NCBI RefSeq assembly: GCF_000406105.1
Contig: NZ_CM001974.1
Location: forward strand, 833,532-897,531
Origin: Dickeya chrysanthemi NCPPB 402
GTDB taxonomy: Bacteria > Pseudomonadota > Gammaproteobacteria > Enterobacterales > Enterobacteriaceae
Length of the DNA: 64,000 nucleotides
Direction: 5' to 3'
A program made the translations under genes and the position numbers. The notes beneath the pieces are model-generated. The model was not told where the DNA came from, searched no databases, and saw only the letters and a list, made by a program, of their open reading frames with translations. Below, piece by piece: positions 32,655 through 45,324 of this stretch; the first letter of the stretch is position 1, and every line of letters begins with the position of its first letter.

Positions 32655-36145
<3,491 letters not shown>

Positions 36146-36151
36146 AGCCGT

Positions 36152-36367
36152 ATGGAAAAAGAGGATCTGCTGGCAATCGCCAATACGCCGATGCCGTTCG
36201 GCAAATATAAAGGCCGTATGCTCATTGATTTGCCGGAAGAGTATCTTTTATGGTTCGCCCGCAAGGGCGAATTTCCGGCAGGGCGGTTAGGCGAGTTGAT
36301 GCAGATTACGCTTACGATCAAGATGGAAGGGCTACAAGGATTGGTTAAGCCTCTGCGCCGCTCCTGA
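36152..36367 (+). CDS. ypeB: DUF3820 protein YpeB
   Basis: A 71-residue protein whose core, MPFGKYKGRMLIDLPEEYLLWFARKGEFPAGRLGELM, is the DUF3820 signature. It starts 6 bp after ligA, the same partner as in E. coli, so the pair moved together. The function is unknown; the domain resembles a small exonuclease-X-associated C-terminal module (inference from the family). No homology to membrane or secreted proteins. Confidence 0.9.
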   Translation: MEKEDLLAIANTPMPFGKYKGRMLIDLPEEYLLWFARKGEFPAGRLGELMQITLTIKMEGLQGLVKPLRRS

Positions 36368-36512
36368 TCCCTTGTCATCTGCGCATACTGTCGTTTTGGT
36401 GCGAGTTTTGGTTCGTTGCCGGGCAAGCGCTGATGTCCGGTGACCGCACGGTTTCCTGCTCGCCGGCGTCTCTGGCCTCAATCATTCGCGTTACCCGCCG
36501 GACGTGTTTCCT

Positions 36513-36554
36513 GAAAAAAAAAGCATCATTAATCAGAATGATAAATGATGCTTT
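36513..36554 (-). terminator. Terminator of the first FlxA-like gene
   Basis: On the minus strand AAAGCATCATT pairs with AATGATGCTTT and runs into nine U residues, 36 bp after the stop of the FlxA-like gene. Confidence 0.85.
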
Positions 36555-36589
36555 CGTTCATGCCAGGCGATAATCAGCCGGATACAGGA

Positions 36590-36949
36590 TTAGATGTAAA
36601 TATTGACGCTGTTTTCATCCGTCGGCGCGTTGACGCCTTCCTGAGGCGGGGTCGACTGAGTGGCAGAGACTTCCGACAACTGATTCTGCTGTGATTTTTG
36701 CTGCTGCAACTGCTGGATTTGTGCTTGAATCTGCTGGATTTGCGCCTGAATCATCTTTTGTTGTTGCTGAAGCAACTGGCGCTCTTCATCCGTTTTTGCT
36801 TCCATCATTTGTTGAGTCAGCTTGGTCGCTTGTTTGGTCAGCGATTGAATTTGCTTGTTTAACTGGGAAATCTGCTGATCAATACTGGCGCTACTGCTGC
36901 TGCCCGATGATGCAGAGACGGCTGCTGCTGAGCCGATAGAGCCTGCCAT
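36590..36949 (-). CDS. FlxA-like protein, first copy
   Basis: A 119-residue protein without a signal peptide. After a Ser/Ala-rich start (GSIGSAAAVSASSGSSSS) comes a coiled coil at about 24-90 very rich in Gln, Lys and Leu (QLNKQIQSLTKQ, QQKMIQAQIQQIQAQ). It ends with GVNAPTDENSVNIYI. The FlxA family is a sigma-28-dependent flagellar-regulon protein of unknown role in E. coli. A sigma-28-type -10 box lies at 36986-36993 and GGAGG precedes the ATG. Its tail is shared with the second copy at 37366-37698. Confidence 0.78.
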   Translation of the reverse strand: MAGSIGSAAAVSASSGSSSSASIDQQISQLNKQIQSLTKQATKLTQQMMEAKTDEERQLLQQQQKMIQAQIQQIQAQIQQLQQQKSQQNQLSEVSATQSTPPQEGVNAPTDENSVNIYI

Positions 36950-36985
36950 AAATTCCTCCTGAGAATAGCCATAATAGCTACACTG

Positions 36986-37013
36986 TTATCGGCATCACAC
37001 TGCGATAGCCTTA
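36986..37013 (-). promoter_or_regulatory. Sigma-28-like promoter of the first FlxA-like gene
   Basis: The minus strand has a perfect FliA -10 box GCCGATAA (36986-36993). TAAGGCTA (37006-37013), five of eight to the -35 consensus, lies 12 bp upstream of it. The -10 is 36 bp from the start codon. Confidence 0.65.
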
Positions 37014-37312
37014 TTGGCTTTTCACTTTCTTGACAAAGCCTGGATCAATTCGTCTTGATAATAACATGTTGAAACTAACTGAGCGACCGACCATTAGCTG
37101 GTACTCTCCGGCCTGGTGGGCGCTGAGCACAGATAAACGCGTTGTGCCGTGACTTGATAGGTATAGACCCTCATGCATCAAGTTTCATATTCATCATTGC
37201 GCTTTGCCCGACAGGCTGCTGTCGGCGACATTCACATTAGTAAATGCTGATTTGTCTCTCATCCCAATCACTTATCCAACTTGTTGAGAATTCACCACTT
37301 GCCAGAAAAGCA

Positions 37313-37338
37313 AAACCCGCTGGGTTGGCAGCGGGCTG
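37313..37338 (-). terminator. Terminator of the second FlxA-like gene
   Basis: On the minus strand CCCGCTG and CAGCGGG form a stem around CCAACC, followed by a U-rich run (TTTTGCTTTT), about 30 bp after the stop. Confidence 0.72.
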
Positions 37339-37365
37339 GGTTATGTCATTTCTCTGGCAGACCGA

Positions 37366-37698
37366 TCAGATATAAATATCGATCGCATGTTCGGCAGAAG
37401 GGCGATTAACGCCTTCAACCGGCCTGACCATCGGTTTGCTTTCCTGCGGTGGCGGCACCGGCTGGCTTTGCAACTGTGCAATCTGGCCTTGCATCACAAC
37501 AATCTGAGCCTGCATTGACTGTTGTTGCCCGTTAATCGTCGTTTCCTGCTGTTTTTTGGTACTTTCGCCCGATGTCTCGGCGGCTTTCAGGTTTTGCAGA
37601 TTACGATCGGAAACCTTTTGCTCAGTATTGGTTTCGACGCTGGTGGATGCTGGCACCGGCATCACTGCAAACGCAGAGCTGGTAATTGGACTCAGCAT
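37366..37698 (-). CDS. FlxA-like protein, second copy
   Basis: A 110-residue protein without a signal peptide. It begins MLSPITSSAFAVMPVPAST, has a hydrophilic middle with a glutamine-rich helical part (QQQSMQAQIVVMQGQIAQLQ), then a proline-rich linker (PVPPPQESKPMV) and the tail EGVNRPSAEHAIDIYI. The coiled-coil part is much shorter than in its neighbour, but the end is clearly related (EGVN-x-P-x2-E, then DIYI or NIYI). A sigma-28-type -10 box lies upstream at 37750-37757, and AGGAGG precedes the ATG. Function unknown. Confidence 0.7.
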   Translation of the reverse strand: MLSPITSSAFAVMPVPASTSVETNTEQKVSDRNLQNLKAAETSGESTKKQQETTINGQQQSMQAQIVVMQGQIAQLQSQPVPPPQESKPMVRPVEGVNRPSAEHAIDIYI

Positions 37699-37749
37699 AC
37701 ATCCTCCTGATTAGGTCGTCTTTGCAGGGGGATGTCCCTGCTATCTCTA

Positions 37750-37776
37750 TTATCGGCACCTGGCGCGATTCTATGA
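37750..37776 (-). promoter_or_regulatory. Sigma-28-like promoter of the second FlxA-like gene
   Basis: GCCGATAA, a perfect FliA -10 box, is at 37750-37757 on the minus strand. The 8-mer at the correct 11-bp spacing (TCATAGAA, 37769-37776) is a poor -35 match, so the call rests on the -10 and on its recurrence before the related gene. Confidence 0.55.
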
Positions 37777-37857
37777 GTAAGTATTAACCAAAAAGTCAGC
37801 TCTGGCTACTCTTTGCGCAGGATGCAGAGGTAAAGAATTGTATCTTTATGCCTGACA

Positions 37858-39393
37858 TCATTTCCCGTAGACATTAATTGCATCGGTTAATCGCAGCGCC
37901 TGTTGGCTGAGGCTGGTAGCGAATTCGGCTGACTGATCGACCATGCTGGTGTTGCCGGCGGTCATCTGCTCGATCTGGGCGATGGAACCATTGATCAGTG
38001 TTAACGCTTCAGTTTGTTCTCGGGTGGCGTTGCTGATCTCGCCTATCATAGCGGCGACCTGCTGCACATCATTGATAATGTCCTGAATATGCAGCCCGGC
38101 GTTATCCACCAATGCGCTACCGGTTTCAACGCTGGCCATGTTGGCATCGATCAATGTCTTGATTTCGCGCGCGGCGGAAGCGGAATGCTGTGCCAGATTG
38201 CGAACTTCCGCCGCCACAACCGCAAAACCGCGTCCTTCTACGCCGGCGCGCGCGGCTTCTACCGCCGCATTCAGCGCCAGAATGTTGGTCTGAAAAGCAA
38301 TACTGTCGATGACGCCGATGATGTCGACGATTTTGCGGCTGGCATTTGAAATAGCCTCCATCATACCCACGGCTTCGGCCATGATATCGCCGCCTTTACG
38401 GGCGGTATGACTGGCATTTTGCGCCATCAGCGTCGCCTGAGTCGCGGTCTCGGCGCTTTGGTGTACCGCTACCGTAATCTGTTCGATAGCCGCCGCCGTT
38501 TGCTGCAAATTGGCGGCGGTTTCCTCGGTACGCGCGCTCAGGTCGCCGTTGCCGTCGGCCAGTTGCTGACTGACGCTGTTGATACCCGCCACCTGCGTAC
38601 TGACATCGTTGACCAATGAATGCAGATTTAAACCGAATTGGTTGACGACCCGCAGTAACAGACCGATGTCGTCTACCCGGTTGAGATGGACACCGTCCGC
38701 CCGACGGCCGGACACGACTTGTTGTGCCTGACGGAGAATCAAACGCAACGGACGCGCGATTTGCTGTTGCAGAAATTGGTCCAGCATCACCATGAGCAGC
38801 AGCGTTGCGATAATAGACGGTATTGTACCGATGCCCAATAAAGTGAGGGCCAGAGGCATCAGCCCGCCAAGCAGTACCGCCAGCCGTAACCGCCAGCGTA
38901 CCGATAAGCGCTGAAATAACGATAATACCGAGAAGGGCCCGGTGCGGACCACCAGCCCTTTATAAAACCGGATATGGCGCGCCTGCTTTTTCTGTACCGC
39001 TTCATACAGCGGTTCGGCGGCACGAATTTCTTCCGCCTTGGGGGTATTGCGAACCGAAATATAGCCGGTCAGCCGATTGTGATGATAAACCGGTGTGACG
39101 TTGGCGCGAACCCAGTAGTGATCGCCGTTCTTGCGGCGGTTTTTTACCAGCCCTGTCCAACTGTCTCCTTGTTGCAGGGTGTACCACATATCGGCGAACG
39201 CTTCGGTGGGCATATCAGGATGGCGCACAATATTATGCGATGTGCCCATCAGTTCGTGTTCATCAAACCCACTGATATGGATAAACGCCGAATTGGCGTA
39301 AGTGATGTGGCTTTTAACATCTGTGGTCGACATTAATGTCGTGTTGTCATCCAACAGGTATTCCTGTTGTGTAATAGGTGTATTAACCCTCAT
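37858..39393 (-). CDS. aer: Aer-like aerotaxis receptor
   Basis: The 511-residue receptor senses redox state through a cytoplasmic FAD-binding PAS domain (about 10-120). The residues that bind FAD in E. coli Aer are kept at the same numbers: Arg57, His58 and Asp60 in IVRHPDMP, and Trp70. A hydrophobic hairpin anchor lies at about 170-206, then HAMP, then a signalling domain with [21 protein letters not shown]. There is no periplasmic domain. No clear sigma-28 box was found before the start. Confidence 0.9.
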   Translation of the reverse strand: MRVNTPITQQEYLLDDNTTLMSTTDVKSHITYANSAFIHISGFDEHELMGTSHNIVRHPDMPTEAFADMWYTLQQGDSWTGLVKNRRKNGDHYWVRANVTPVYHHNRLTGYISVRNTPKAEEIRAAEPLYEAVQKKQARHIRFYKGLVVRTGPFSVLSLFQRLSVRWRLRLAVLLGGLMPLALTLLGIGTIPSIIATLLLMVMLDQFLQQQIARPLRLILRQAQQVVSGRRADGVHLNRVDDIGLLLRVVNQFGLNLHSLVNDVSTQVAGINSVSQQLADGNGDLSARTEETAANLQQTAAAIEQITVAVHQSAETATQATLMAQNASHTARKGGDIMAEAVGMMEAISNASRKIVDIIGVIDSIAFQTNILALNAAVEAARAGVEGRGFAVVAAEVRNLAQHSASAAREIKTLIDANMASVETGSALVDNAGLHIQDIINDVQQVAAMIGEISNATREQTEALTLINGSIAQIEQMTAGNTSMVDQSAEFATSLSQQALRLTDAINVYGK

Positions 39394-39451
39394 TAGAAAT
39401 CCCGATGCTATGTGTCAGTCATGCCATGTGTCAGTAATATGCCGTGAGATA

Positions 39452-39578
39452 TATACCCGTCATACTTCAAGTCGCAGGTGCGTTGGCTGCGTTCGTTCAC
39501 CCGAATCACTTACCTGAGTAAGCTCATCGGGATTCACTCTCTTGCCGCCTTCCTGCAACTCGAATTATTTTGGGTATA
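39452..39578. repeat. Canonical ERIC element, 127 bp
   Basis: It runs from TATACCCGTCATACTTCAAG to AATTATTTTGGGTATA and has the conserved core CACTTACCTGAGTAAGCTCA. The length, 127 bp, equals the published ERIC consensus length. It is a large imperfect palindrome with TA at both ends. Confidence 0.95.
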
Positions 39579-40013
39579 GAAGGGCTAACGTGCGGCACGT
39601 GAGCGCCTTTCCATTATTTAGGGTATGTCACGGCGATAAAGATACGAAAAAAGGGCGCTTAAAATGATAAAGCATCCCTAAGTAATATTATTCCTTTTTT
39701 GTAGGGAGGAATTTATGCTTTGACTCTTTGAATTGTCAATCAAATCATTTTTTGAACAGCAATTTTTTTATCCGGTTTAACTTTATTAGATATTGCTCGA
39801 TTTTTTATTAAAATTGTCATTACAACAAAAACATTCCATTAACATAAGTAATGAAAAAGGTGCTTTTTAAATAAAAGAAAACAGGGTCTCTTATTAAGAG
39901 GTTCTAATGATCGGTAATGAAAAGAATTCTGGGTTATTTTCTTTTGAAAATAAGTTGTGTGAGTGGTAAATCAAATGATTTTGTACGTAATGGCGGGCAG
40001 CGTATTTAACATG

Positions 40014-40044
40014 TTCGTCATCGGATGAAACATCCGATGACGAA
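40014..40044 (-). terminator. Strong hairpin after garD
   Basis: TTCGTCATCGGATG and CATCCGATGACGAA form a perfect 14-bp stem with a 3-base loop, 24 bp beyond the garD stop. No U-run follows on the minus strand, so it may protect the 3' end rather than terminate. Confidence 0.5.
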
Positions 40045-40068
40045 TCAGGCGATTAATGTGGTAATCAA

Positions 40069-41643
40069 TCAGGTAACCGGCGCCGGGTTAAACACCGACA
40101 GGGCGTTATGCAGGCCCCATTGATCAGACCAGGTTTTTTTCTTACCACTGGCGATATCCAAAATAAAGTGGAATAACTCCCAGCCCACATCCTCAATACT
40201 GGCTTCGCCGGTGGCGATGGTGCCGGCATTGATGTCCATCAGGTCATGCCAGCGTTCCGCCAACGCCGAACGCGTCGCCATTTTGATAACCGGCACGGCT
40301 TTCAACCCGTAAGGCGTACCGCGCCCGGTGGTAAATACCTGCACCGTGATGCCGGAAGCCAACTGCTGAGTGCCGCACACAAAGTCGCTGGCCGGAGTGG
40401 CCGCATAAATCAAACCGCGTTTGGTCGGGCGCTGACCGGGCGACAGCACTTCAACAATCGCGCTGGTGCCGGATTTGGCGATGGAGCCCAACGCTTTTTC
40501 CACCACGTTGGCCAGGCCGCCTTTTTTGTTGCCGGGCGACGGGTTGGCGCTGCGATCGGTCTTGCCGCTGTCCAGATAATCGTCATACCAGGCCATCTCT
40601 TCCAGCAGACGTTTACCGACGTCTTCATTAATGGCGCGCGGCGTCAGTAAATGGATGGCGTCGCGGACTTCGGTGACTTCGGAAAACATCACTGTGGCGC
40701 CGCAGCGTACCAACAAGTCGGAAGCGAATCCTACCGCCGGGTTGGCGGTCACGCCGGAAAAGGCGTCACTGCCGCCGCACTGCATGCCGACGACCAGCTC
40801 AGACGCCGGTACTGTTTCACGCTGACGGCGGTTGAGGCGTTGCAGATGTTTGTCCGCCATGCTCAGGATATCGTCCACCATCGATTTGAATCCGACATGG
40901 TGTTCATCTTGCAAACGCACAATGCTGGTATCATCGAGCGAAATGGCTTGTACGTCAGGTGTGCCTTGCAGCAGGCGTTCCGGCTGAAGTTTTTCGCAAC
41001 CAAGGCCGACTACCAGCACTTCGCCGCCGAAATTCGGGTTTAACGCCAGATTGTGGATGGTGCGGATCGGCACGACCGCCGCCGGAGCATTGATCGCCAC
41101 GCCACAGCCATAAAGATGGTTCAGCGCCACGACGCCGTCTACGTTGGGGTAGCGAGGCAACAGGTCGCGTTCTATCAGGCTGACGACATAATCCACCACA
41201 CCGGCAACACAGTGCACGCTGGTGGTGATGCCGAGCAGGTTTTTGGTGCCGACGCTACCATCCGGATTGCGGTAGCCTTCGAAGGTAAAACCTTCCAGCG
41301 GCGGCAATGCCGGCGGAACCCGGGTTGCCAGCGGTAGCGTCTCCAGTGCCGGCGCGCTGGGTAATTCCACCAGCGATTCGTCGATCCAACTGCCGCGAGC
41401 GATCTCCCTGAGTGCGTAACCGATGATTTCACCGTAACGTACGATCGGCGCACCAAGAGCGATATCGCTTAATGCGACCTTGTGGCCCTGTGGCACATGC
41501 TCTTTCAGTTCCAGACCGCAACTGAATCGAGTACCGGCTTTCAGGCCGTTATTGTTGACGACAATGGCAACATTGTCAGACTCATGGACCTTGATATAAA
41601 GCGGCCGCTCACTGGCCACACTCGTTATTGTATTATCTGACAT
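40069..41643 (-). CDS. garD: Galactarate dehydratase
   Basis: The 524-residue enzyme (E. coli 523) of the UxaA/altronate dehydratase family converts galactarate to 5-keto-4-deoxy-D-glucarate. The N-terminal SAF domain (about 10-100, [22 protein letters not shown]) and the catalytic part ([48 protein letters not shown]) are very close to E. coli GarD. The start at 41643 is preferred because GAAGG lies 8 bases before it; an ATG five codons upstream contains that site. It is divergent from gudP across 931 bp. Confidence 0.95.
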   Translation of the reverse strand: MSDNTITSVASERPLYIKVHESDNVAIVVNNNGLKAGTRFSCGLELKEHVPQGHKVALSDIALGAPIVRYGEIIGYALREIARGSWIDESLVELPSAPALETLPLATRVPPALPPLEGFTFEGYRNPDGSVGTKNLLGITTSVHCVAGVVDYVVSLIERDLLPRYPNVDGVVALNHLYGCGVAINAPAAVVPIRTIHNLALNPNFGGEVLVVGLGCEKLQPERLLQGTPDVQAISLDDTSIVRLQDEHHVGFKSMVDDILSMADKHLQRLNRRQRETVPASELVVGMQCGGSDAFSGVTANPAVGFASDLLVRCGATVMFSEVTEVRDAIHLLTPRAINEDVGKRLLEEMAWYDDYLDSGKTDRSANPSPGNKKGGLANVVEKALGSIAKSGTSAIVEVLSPGQRPTKRGLIYAATPASDFVCGTQQLASGITVQVFTTGRGTPYGLKAVPVIKMATRSALAERWHDLMDINAGTIATGEASIEDVGWELFHFILDIASGKKKTWSDQWGLHNALSVFNPAPVT

Positions 41644-41662
41644 GGCGCTAACCTTCATATGT

Positions 41663-41747
41663 TATACCCGTCATAGCTCAGGTTGCAGAAGCGTTGGCTT
41701 TATTACTCGTCGCCGCTTTGCTGAAACTCGAATGATGTAGGGTAATT
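41663..41747. repeat. Shortened ERIC derivative
   Basis: Both ends of an ERIC are present (TATACCCGTCAT on the left; AACTCGAATGATGTAGGGTA on the right), but the central conserved core is missing, leaving about 85 bp. It starts 20 bp upstream of the garD ATG. Confidence 0.8.
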
Positions 41748-41764
41748 AACGCTGGTTAAAGTTA

Positions 41765-42035
41765 TATACCCGTCATACTTCAAGTTGCAGGTTCGTTGGC
41801 TTTATTACTCGGCCCATCCTTGGGCCTCGCCCTTTCAGGACCGCAGCGAGCTGCGTTCAAATCTGCTCCCGGCAGATTTGTCGCTCACCCCAGTCACTTA
41901 CTGATGTAAGCTCCCGGGGATTCACTGCGTCGCCGCGTTACAAGGCTCTTAGCGAGCCTTGCCCTGACGGGCCAACACTTTGCGTTGTTCAACACGCGAG
42001 CGTGTTGTCCTGCAACTCGAATTATTTTGGGTATA
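41765..42035. repeat. Expanded ERIC element, 271 bp
   Basis: The ends (TATACCCGTCATACTTCAAG and AATTATTTTGGGTATA) and the core (CACTTACTGATGTAAGCTCC) are canonical, but extra DNA sits in each arm. The additions are made of small self-complementary units, for example GGCCCATCCTTGGGCC, CAAATCTGCTCCCGGCAG with its partner ATTTG, CAAGGCTCTTAGCGAGCCTTG shortened to stem CAAGGCTC/GAGCCTTG, and CAACACGCGAGCGTGTTG. Confidence 0.9.
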
Positions 42036-42039
42036 ACGC

Positions 42040-42080
42040 GCGGTTTATTTTCGCTGTTACTGCTAATAATGACTTTGCTC
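42040..42080 (+). repeat. Direct repeat, copy 1, upstream of gudP
   Basis: GCGGTTTATTTTCGCTGTT (42040-42058) recurs with two changes at 42425-42443. CTTTGCTC also follows both copies, at 42073 and at 42453, so the duplication covers about 40 bp with a 5-bp difference in spacing. Confidence 0.7.
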
Positions 42081-42178
42081 GGCATCAGTATAGGTGAGCT
42101 TTCTACCGACAGGCATTATGCAATTGACCGACATCCTGATGCGCTGTGCTTAATTTCTCTGGCGAAGAAACAATATGC

Positions 42179-42194
42179 AGTGAGACTTGTCACA
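42179..42194. promoter_or_regulatory. Candidate CRP site in the garD-gudP region
   Basis: AGTGA-GACTTG-TCACA matches the TGTGA-N6-TCACA consensus at nine of ten positions. It is about 380 bp before gudP and 535 bp before garD. Catabolite control of hexarate use is plausible, but the distance makes the target uncertain. Confidence 0.5.
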
Positions 42195-42424
42195 TTATTC
42201 CGTCAGCCTGCCTTTCTCTGCCTTCTTTCTGCCTTTTCTCATCGCTTCTCATCGCTGCGTTTTGTGACCGGGATGGCAAAGACCGATGTTTTCGTGAAAT
42301 GACTCCCAATGTGTTAGGCGATTGCCATAATCCATGTTGGATGTGGTGGTGATTGTTGTGCGCCTGTCCAGTGAGGTGCCAGGAACTGCCCTTTATAATT
42401 GTTGCCAGAAGTCGAAGAGGTCTC

Positions 42425-42460
42425 GTGGTTTATTTTTGCTGTTCTGTTTTTCCTTTGCTC
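42425..42460 (+). repeat. Direct repeat, copy 2, upstream of gudP
   Basis: GTGGTTTATTTTTGCTGTT (42425-42443), then CTTTGCTC (42453-42460), repeat the sequence at 42040-42080 and end about 115 bp before the gudP start. Confidence 0.7.
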
Positions 42461-42574
42461 AGGTTCCAAACCATTACCGACTCTTGATTTCATTCTGGTA
42501 ACTCAACCCTACATTGTATTGTGTGGTTATTCGGAATGAATGAGCTAACCGCTATCTGAAAGTAGGAGTTCATC

Positions 42575-43927
42575 ATGAATACCGTCAGCACAGCAGCAGG
42601 CGTACTACAAAAGAAAACCAACGCCCGTTACTGGATTGTCGTGATGCTGTTTATCGTCACGTCATTCAACTACGGCGACCGCGCCACGATTTCCATCGCC
42701 GGCTCCGCCATGTCCAAAGAGATTGGTCTTAATGCCGTCGGCATGGGCTATATCTTCTCTGCATTTTCATGGGCTTATGTAATAGGCCAAATCCCCGGTG
42801 GCTGGCTGCTTGACCGTTTTGGTTCCAAGCGCGTCTACTTCTGGAGCATTTTCACCTGGTCGCTGTTTACTCTGTTGCAAGGGTTCGTCGACATCTTCCA
42901 CGGTTCGGCGATCGTGATTTCGTTGTTTATGCTGCGTTTTATGGTGGGGCTGTGTGAATCCCCGTCATTCCCCGGCAACAGCCGTATTGTGGCAGCCTGG
43001 TTCCCGGCGCAGGAACGCGGCACCGCCGTTTCCATCTTCAACTCTGCTCAGTACTTCGCCACCGTTATCTTCGCCCCGATCATGGGCTGGCTGACGCATG
43101 AAGTGGGTTGGGCGCACGTGTTCTGGTTCATGGGTGGTCTCGGTATCATCATCAGTTTCCTGTGGCTGAAAGTCATTCACGACCCGAAAGATCATCCGCG
43201 TGTGAACAAAGCTGAACTGGAATACATCGAAGCGGGCGGCGCGCTGGTCAACATGGATGCGGTAGCGGCGAAAAAAGAGGTCGCTCGCGGCGAAAAATGG
43301 CACCAGATTAAACAATTACTGAGCTCACGCATGATGATGGGCGTGTATCTCGGTCAATACTGCATCAATGCGCTGACCTACTTCTTTATTACCTGGTTCC
43401 CGGTGTATCTGGTTCAGGCACGCGGCATGTCGATTCTGAAAGCCGGGTTTGTGGCATCGGTTCCGGCCATCTGTGGGTTTGTCGGCGGTGTGCTGGGCGG
43501 TGTGATTTCCGACTACCTGATGCGTCGTACCCAATCTCTCACTATCGCCCGTAAAACGCCGATTGTGTTGGGAATGTTGCTCTCTATGTCGATGGTGATT
43601 TGTAACTACGTCACCACGGAGTGGGTGGTTATCGCAGTCATGGCGATGGCGTTCTTCGGTAAAGGCATCGGCGCGCTGGGTTGGGCGGTGATGGCGGATA
43701 CGGCGCCGAAAGAAATCAGTGGCCTGAGCGGTGGTCTGTTCAACATGTTCGGCAATATCTCCGGCATCGTTACGCCGATCGCCATCGGCTACATCGTCGG
43801 TAGTACCGGTTCTTTCAACGGCGGCCTGATTTATGTCGGTGTTCATGCGTTGGTGGCGATTCTGAGCTTCCTGTTCATCGTGCAGGACATCAAGCGTATC
43901 GAGCTGAAACCTTATAAACCCCACTGA
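42575..43927 (+). CDS. gudP: D-glucarate/galactarate transporter GudP
   Basis: The 450-residue major facilitator superfamily protein of the anion:cation symporter group has about 12 membrane segments. The early motif [16 protein letters not shown] and the MFS loop [15 protein letters not shown] match E. coli GudP, to which it is close along its whole length; GarP is a similar paralogue, but the position ahead of gudX-gudD favours GudP. AGGAG precedes the ATG. It heads the operon and gudX follows after 20 bp. Confidence 0.94.
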   Translation: MNTVSTAAGVLQKKTNARYWIVVMLFIVTSFNYGDRATISIAGSAMSKEIGLNAVGMGYIFSAFSWAYVIGQIPGGWLLDRFGSKRVYFWSIFTWSLFTLLQGFVDIFHGSAIVISLFMLRFMVGLCESPSFPGNSRIVAAWFPAQERGTAVSIFNSAQYFATVIFAPIMGWLTHEVGWAHVFWFMGGLGIIISFLWLKVIHDPKDHPRVNKAELEYIEAGGALVNMDAVAAKKEVARGEKWHQIKQLLSSRMMMGVYLGQYCINALTYFFITWFPVYLVQARGMSILKAGFVASVPAICGFVGGVLGGVISDYLMRRTQSLTIARKTPIVLGMLLSMSMVICNYVTTEWVVIAVMAMAFFGKGIGALGWAVMADTAPKEISGLSGGLFNMFGNISGIVTPIAIGYIVGSTGSFNGGLIYVGVHALVAILSFLFIVQDIKRIELKPYKPH

Positions 43928-43947
43928 TGCAGGGTAAGGACGAGAAC

Positions 43948-45309
43948 ATGAGCAGTACGCAAGATACCCCTGTTATTACCGACATGAACGTCATCCCTGT
44001 CGCAGGTTATGACAGCATGTTGCTCAATATTGGCGGTGCGCACGGGGCGTATTTCACCCGCAACATCGTGATTCTGAAAGACAACGCCGGTCACACCGGC
44101 GTGGGTGAAGCACCGGGCGGCGAGGTGATCTACAACACGCTGACGGCGATGACGTCACAGGTGGTCGGGTCGCAGGTCGCGCGCATGAATCACCTGGTAC
44201 ATCAGGTACACAAAGGCAACCAGTCTTCGGATTTCGACTCGTTCGGCAAAGGCGCCTGGACGTTCGAATTGCGGGTCAACGCTGTCGCCGCACTGGAAGC
44301 CGCCCTGCTGGACCTGCTGGGGCAGCACCTGAATGTGCCGGTGGCTGAATTGCTGGGGCCGGGCAAACAGCGCGACGAAGTGACCGTGCTCGGTTACCTG
44401 TTCTATATCGGCGATCGCACTAAAACCGATTTGCCCTATCTGGAAGGCGAACAGGGTAAACATCCGTGGTATCACCTGCGCCATCAGCAGGCGATGGACA
44501 GCGAGGCTGTGGTGCGGTTAGCGGAAGCGGCGGCCGATCGTTACGGTTTCAAAGACTTCAAACTGAAAGGCGGTGTGTTGCCGGGCGAGCTGGAAATCGA
44601 CGCCGTGAAAGCGTTGAAAAAGCGCTTCCCGGATGCCCGCATCACGGTAGACCCGAACGGCGCCTGGTTGCTCGATGAAGCGATTAGCTTGTGTAAAGGC
44701 CTGAATGACGTACTGACTTACGCCGAAGATCCGTGCGGCGCCGAGCAAGGCTTCTCCGGCCGTGAGGTGATGGCGGAGTTTCGTCGCGCCACCGGCTTGC
44801 CGGTCGCCACCAACATGATTGCCACCAACTGGCGTGAAATGAACCACGCGGTGATGTTGCAGGCGGTGGATATTCCGCTGGCAGACCCGCACTTCTGGAC
44901 CATGCACGGCGCGGTGCGGGTGGCGCAACTGTGCGATGAATGGGGGCTGACCTGGGGTTGTCACTCCAACAACCACTTCGATATTTCGCTGGCGATGTTC
45001 ACCCATGTGGGCGCCGCGGTGCCGGGCAAACCGACCGCTATCGACACTCACTGGATCTGGCAGGAAGGCCAGCACCTGACCAAAGAGCCGCTGCAAATCG
45101 TTAACGGCAAAATCAAGGTGCCGGATCGTCCAGGGCTGGGGATTGAACTGGATATGGCGCAGGTGATGAAAGCCCATGAGCTGCACAAGAAACTGCCGAG
45201 CGGCGCGCGCAATGACGCCGCAGCGATGCAGTACCTGATCCCCGGCTGGAAATTTGATCGCAAACGCCCGGTATTCGGACGTGAGTTACCTAAGAATTCA
45301 ACGTTTTAA
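43948..45309 (+). CDS. gudX: Glucarate dehydratase-related protein GudX
   Basis: A 453-residue enolase-superfamily protein (MR subgroup). All key residues sit at GudD numbering: Lys205 and Lys207 in FKLKGG, Asp235 and Asn237 in DPNGAW, Glu260 in YAEDPCG, Asn289 and His339 (WGCHSNN). E. coli GudX is a weaker dehydratase than GudD and partners it. The segment [21 protein letters not shown] and overall fit to GudX separate it from GudD. The start at 43948 has AAGGACGAG upstream. A short extra tail (ELPKNSTF) is present. Confidence 0.93.
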   Translation: MSSTQDTPVITDMNVIPVAGYDSMLLNIGGAHGAYFTRNIVILKDNAGHTGVGEAPGGEVIYNTLTAMTSQVVGSQVARMNHLVHQVHKGNQSSDFDSFGKGAWTFELRVNAVAALEAALLDLLGQHLNVPVAELLGPGKQRDEVTVLGYLFYIGDRTKTDLPYLEGEQGKHPWYHLRHQQAMDSEAVVRLAEAAADRYGFKDFKLKGGVLPGELEIDAVKALKKRFPDARITVDPNGAWLLDEAISLCKGLNDVLTYAEDPCGAEQGFSGREVMAEFRRATGLPVATNMIATNWREMNHAVMLQAVDIPLADPHFWTMHGAVRVAQLCDEWGLTWGCHSNNHFDISLAMFTHVGAAVPGKPTAIDTHWIWQEGQHLTKEPLQIVNGKIKVPDRPGLGIELDMAQVMKAHELHKKLPSGARNDAAAMQYLIPGWKFDRKRPVFGRELPKNSTF

Positions 45310-45324
45310 CAGAAGGAAACTACC

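Larger units (their letters stand above)
36950..37365. other. Intergenic region between the two FlxA-like genes
   Basis: This 416-bp gap holds the sigma-28-like promoter of the first FlxA-like gene (36986-37013) and the terminator of the second (37313-37338). I see no gene or recognisable structure in 37020-37310. Confidence 0.5.
39394..40068. other. ERIC element and AT-rich gene-free stretch
   Basis: This 675-bp gap contains a canonical ERIC element (39452-39578), then about 435 bp of notably AT-rich DNA (39579-40013) with no open frame of note, and a 14-bp hairpin (40014-40044) behind garD. The AT-rich part contrasts with the GC-rich genes around it. I recognise nothing in it. Confidence 0.6.
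41644..42574. other. Divergent control region between garD and gudP
   Basis: This 931-bp non-coding region holds a shortened ERIC (41663-41747), an expanded ERIC (41765-42035), a pair of direct repeats (42040-42058 and 42425-42443) and a CRP-like site (42179-42194). The regulator CdaR, which controls these genes in E. coli, is not in the window and I could not identify its site. Confidence 0.6.

Noticed and set aside
39394..39440. ATGTGTCAGT repeated before the aer start as an operator
   Set aside because: Two short copies without symmetry or known motif; no sigma-28 box is present there either.
42146..42352. A 68-codon open frame between garD and gudP
   Set aside because: No ribosome site, no domain, and it lies in repeat-rich control DNA.
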